NCBI GenBank assembly: GCA_028829895.1
Contig: CM054178.1
Span: forward strand, 107,286,558 to 107,350,557
DNA length: 64,000 bases
DNA from: Sinotaia quadrata
Taxonomy: Eukaryota; Mollusca; Gastropoda; Architaenioglossa; Viviparidae
Direction of reading: 5' to 3'
Below, piece after piece: positions 60,458-64,000 of this stretch (its first letter is position 1; the number at the start of each line of letters is the position of its first letter). Position numbers and translations under genes: made by a program. Below the pieces are notes generated by a model. That model saw only the letters and a list, made by a program, of their open reading frames with translations, was not told the origin of the DNA and did no database searches.

Positions 60458-60728
60458 AGTATATAGTGCAATAAAAAAAAAAAATAGTTACATCATTTTT
60501 CTACTTGGTACAATAAAATTAGTAACCCCCTCAGTTTGCATTAACATGATCATAAAAATCCTGTCTCTACAATCAACCAAACAAAAAAGTAGTAGTATAC
60601 AGTGCAATAAAAAAAAAAATAGTTACATCATTTTTCTACTTGGTACAATAAAATTAGTAACCCCCTCAGTTTGCATTAACATGATCATAAAAATCCTGTC
60701 TCTACAATCAACCAAACAAAAAAAAAAA
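60458..60728. repeat. 136-bp direct duplication
   Basis: Two almost identical adjacent copies, starting AGTATATAGTGCAATAAA at 60458 and AGTATACAGTGCAATAAA at 60594. Each contains an A-run and AATAAAATTAGTAACCCCCT. Confidence 0.96.
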
Positions 60729-61073
60729 CCAAATGTACTACCATATACAAAAACGAAAATGGTTTAAAATTTTAGAAAAAGGATATTTTAACAATAATAA
60801 AATAATTACTAAATAATAGTTACTTATCAGGAATTGCTACTAATTAACTAATTGAAAAATTAAGTGAAAATTACATCCTTGGTTTCTTCTACCAGAAATG
60901 GCTAAATACACAAATATGATTGTATACAATTTTTCTTAAATCAGTTATTTAATTTTACTGTTTAAATAAACATACACAACTTCTTTTCTAGAGGTAAATT
61001 AACAAAATAATTTATGCAAAACTGAAATTAAATATACTCTCCCTGTGCAAATAAAAAAAAAAAAAGTCTCTCA

Positions 61074-61253
61074 TCAATCTACAGTACTTTTCATGTCAGG
61101 ATCTTTCAGTTTATGTACTTTTTGCACGGTAGATCCCCACACATCAAACTTTTCCAAGAAATCACCAAAGATCATAGGAGTGGATGAAAGAGAGGCTGTG
61201 TCTATAAGTGTTTCATCTTTTGGATTTTCCTTCAGCCACAGAGCCAACTGTAC
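61074..61253 (-). CDS. TPR gene, terminal coding exon
   Basis: 180 nt in phase 0, encoding VQLALWLKENPKDETL and IFGDFLEKFDVWGSTV, then two closely spaced TGA stops. Composition is that of real protein, unlike the AT-rich flanks. Confidence 0.7.
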   Translation of the reverse strand, partial: VQLALWLKENPKDETLIDTASLSSTPMIFGDFLEKFDVWGSTVQKVHKLKDPDMKSTVD

Positions 61254-63814
61254 CTGAAGTAACAACAAAACTAAGAGTAAAATTATAGGTTATACATCAA
61301 GAAAGTGTTTCACGTGACAAGAGATTTACACAGAAAAATGTTTAAACAGATATATAAGGGATGAAGAATACTTATCCTTAAATACTAACATGAGAAAAGC
61401 AAGTTTATTTCAGTAAGTAAAGTCTTAATAAGAAAAACAGAATTGCTCGTGTACTGATTCAACAAAAATTTAGAATTAAATATTGACAAAATGTATAACA
61501 ACATTGAAGTCGGAAATAATAAAAAACAACAGATAAACATGCTCATGTAAAATCTTACTGTTAATTTTGCATAAAGGCCTAAATAATCCTCTTGAAAAAG
61601 CTAACACAAATATGATTGTAATTTTTTAAATGTTCAGTAAATACAATGGCACAGTAACTTGCACTTGAAAGATTCACATGCAACCAAGTGTGTGCAGTGA
61701 ACACAGAAGTCCCAATTAAACACAATGGCAGAGGGTGAAAAGAATCCATCATTGCTTATCCTCAAATAATCTTAGCCACAAACAAAATCCATGGCTGGGA
61801 GATATGGCAAGAGGATGATACCTTTGCTCTCACTCTTGCCAGAGGAATATCATTGCTCACCAACTAGATATAGTAAGTCATCTCAAGTATGCAGAAAATG
61901 TTTCTCTTTATGAGGCCTTCATCTATAATCTAGTTTATCTCTAAGCAGGTTCTCACATCTTGTTTGTGTCATTATGATATAAAATTATGGCACTATATAT
62001 TTGTTTCAGTTAAATTCTTATTATCCATGGATGTGTCAACGATGAAGAAACTTGGTAACTTATCATCCACATCTATCCTATTCTAATAAGAAATGGAATA
62101 GTTACTACAATCCCCTCCCCTTCGTCACTAAAAAAAATATAAAAAAATTTCCTAGTGGCTTATCTCTGTCATATATAAAATCCGTGAAAGGAAACTTGTA
62201 GGTTCCAGCTCTCTAGTGAAACACTAGTAGCTAACAAGGTCTAAAACTTTCAGCATCTTTATGTTGATTTCTACTAGTCATACCTTTCAAAACAAACAAG
62301 CCAGATGACTATCAAAAGTACTTTAGAACATTCACATTTTCCACACACAAGTGCCGTGGAAAAATTCTAAAATAAATTATAGGAGATAATTCCCAAAAAT
62401 GCACACAAGACGAGAACAAAGACAACTCAAGGAAATAACTAGTTCTTCTGAAACAAAACTATTCATTGAATGTGTCTCTTTGCATTGAAGCAAGAAACAG
62501 AAATGTCACTGAGTCTGACTGTTAGAGACATGGACAATGGGATGTCAGGATTTCTGTATCCTGAAGCATCTAGTTTGGACTGTCTCCTCTCATAATACAT
62601 TTTCAGAAAAGCAGATTGTCTGGACAGCTTAACCTCATTGTTAGGTAAGGTATATTGGAGCACTGGGTGGCATGATGAAAAACAACAATATAGACATTTA
62701 TTCTACATTTACCAAACATTCGTGTAAGATTTAATAGTATAACAATATAAAAAATAAAAAACGATTTAAAAAAAAAAAAAAAACTACCTGCAATCTATTC
62801 ACTTCATCAGCCCCTGCACCCTGATTGGTGTTCCCACTTCCAACTTCAGAATGTACAAGATCAATTAGCATCTCAAAGCATGTGTGCACCCACTTCAAAT
62901 AGTAGCCTTTTGATTCTGTGAAGATAAAAATACAATTCATAGTAAACACTTTGAGTTAAAGCCTTTCAACTCCTGGAAATAATGACATAATTCAAAGACA
63001 AACCTGCTAAGTAACAGTTATTGTATCATTTGACAGTCTGGAGTTCATGGCTTACCACCTACAATATACCAAGATTATAACTGCTTGTTTTGAGAGAACT
63101 AATTTTTTTCTCACTATCTTTTCTCTACATGAGCCACAGTAGACTTTTCTTCCTGGAATGTTCTCAATTCTGGTTGGTTCCTGTGGGCACTTCCTCTCCT
63201 CATTTTTTTCTGGAGATGGGTGGTGGTTGGTGTTGGTGGTACTTAGGTCATTTGCCAGTTTTCGTGGCTAGCTATCTTTGTGTGTGTGTGTTGTTTTTTT
63301 AAACTTGCCTCTTTGTTTTAGGGTGAATATAATGTGTTTGTTTCCAGTTGTGAATGTGTATGAGTGAGTTTTTGATTAGGGTGGGTGTAGTGTGTTTGTT
63401 CCCAGTAGTAAGTGTGTATATGCAGTTTAATTTTTTTTTGTTTGTTGATGTAATGTGCTTGTGTCTAGTTGTGTCAAAATCTTTGACAGAGACCTGATTA
63501 CACTATTGGTAAATTAAATGCTAATCTTACTTCCTTTTTATACTTTAGAGTAAAAGTTGAGTGCATACTGATTTTTTAACAAATGCATTTGTAATGAATT
63601 CATGTAGATTAATGTTAATTAGATAATTACAAGACAACAACCTATCTTCATGATGACTTGTCGGAGATAATAAATGGCCTTTTGTATGTTGCCCGTCACT
63701 TTGTAGAATGTGCCAAGTGTAGCATACGACAGTAAGAGATAATTACTGTTGCTGGGCTGGCATAACTGCAAGTATTCAACACTGAGTGCCAAATGTTTTT
63801 CTGCAACCTCCATT
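61074..63814 (-). CDS. TPR-containing protein, 3' part of gene (5' end beyond the window)
   Basis: Three - strand exons join in phase: 63642-63814 (acceptor cttattacag, donor gttgtt), 62788-62915 (acceptor cttcacag, donor gtagtt) and 61074-61253 (acceptor acttcag, stop TGA at 61074-61076). They give 159 residues. The first exon reads as a TPR helix pair: SYATLGTFYKVTGNIQKAIY has the small and aromatic residues of the TPR consensus. The middle exon is helical, with an Asn/Gly-rich turn. The last exon ends in a hydrophilic tail, KVHKLKDPDMKSTVD. No signal peptide can be assessed because the N-terminus is missing. TPRs bind partner proteins. I do not recognise the family and assign no function. 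It is convergent with LRRC40. Confidence 0.72.
62788..62915 (-). CDS. TPR gene, middle coding exon
   Basis: 128 nt; starts with AA completing the Glu codon, then ESKGYYLKWVHTCFEMLIDL, and ends NRLQ in phase 0. A run of A directly follows the donor on the + strand, that is, T-rich intron on the coding strand. Confidence 0.72.
63642..63814 (-). CDS. TPR gene, first visible coding exon
   Basis: 173 nt encoding EVAEKHLALSVEYLQLCQ and a TPR-like YATLGTFYKVTGNIQKAIYY. The Met at its start follows the acceptor by one base and need not be the initiator. Donor gttgtt leaves one G of a split Glu codon, completed by the next exon. Confidence 0.75.
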
Positions 63815-64000
63815 CTGTAATAAGAGATGTTTCTGTATTATATAAAAAGATTATATTATGGTAATATCTAAACAACCATAAAATTATTTTCACAAAAACA
63901 ATGCATTTTTTAAAGTGTGAGATAAAGGTAAATTGCAAATTGAGATGTTAAGAATAGCAATTTGCATTTTAAGTCCAATATATAAAATGCATTTTGGGTA

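Larger units (their letters stand above)
58232..61073. other. intergenic space or 3' UTRs between convergent genes
   Basis: AT-rich DNA between the LRRC40 stop and the stop of the convergent TPR gene. It contains a (TA)n tract, a 136-bp direct duplication and scattered AATAAA hexamers. No further conserved reading frame is seen. Confidence 0.6.

Noticed and set aside
62463..62663. 66-codon - strand frame inside the TPR gene intron, as an extra exon
   Set aside because: The flanking exons already join in phase 0, and no clear acceptor and donor bound this frame. An alternative exon cannot be fully excluded.

Overview
This is eukaryotic nuclear DNA from an invertebrate animal, most likely a lophotrochozoan and possibly a mollusc. 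The phylum is inferred from texture only. The window is AT-rich and sparse in genes. It has GT-AG introns of up to several kilobases, many short-unit tandem arrays, and fragments of LINE, LTR and hAT elements. No bacterial, viral or organellar gene organisation is visible.

Region 1 (about 1-36,050) has no protein gene I can support. It holds tandem arrays with units of 4 to about 60 bp and a nested block of transposon remains. These include three head-to-tail 3' fragments of a LINE with a restriction-like endonuclease C-terminus, separated by (ATT)n tracts (2,060-3,170). There is a 196-bp hAT-type MITE with 8-bp target duplication (16,381-16,576). A 1.3-1.5 kb dispersed repeat occurs as copies at 11,968, 31,292, 28,973/30,229 and 35,241. 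One of those copies is split by a 1,158-bp TG...CA insertion with a 5-bp target duplication, which looks like a solo LTR (29,071-30,228).

Region 2 (36,057-58,231, + strand) is a complete LRRC40 gene. I assembled 14 coding exons with consistent splice phases. They give 1,821 nt, or 606 residues, close to the roughly 600 aa of animal LRRC40. The protein has about 12 LRRs, a linker, then about 7 LRRs. Its introns carry further tandem arrays and one GC-richer antisense block that looks like a decayed retroelement gag/ORF1 (about 50,822-52,310).

Region 3 (about 58,232-64,000) holds the LRRC40 3' flank and, convergent on the - strand, the last three visible exons of a TPR-containing protein gene (61,074-63,814). 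Its 5' part lies beyond the right edge. I do not recognise the family.

The most rewarding observations are the microsatellite-flanked LINE fragments with a conserved 3' hairpin, the LTR-in-repeat nesting, the minisatellite that has copied the LRRC40 exon 12 donor splice site, the intronic array repeating a polyadenylation hexamer six times, and the number of unrelated minisatellites in one window. I did not find a clear new multi-gene system.
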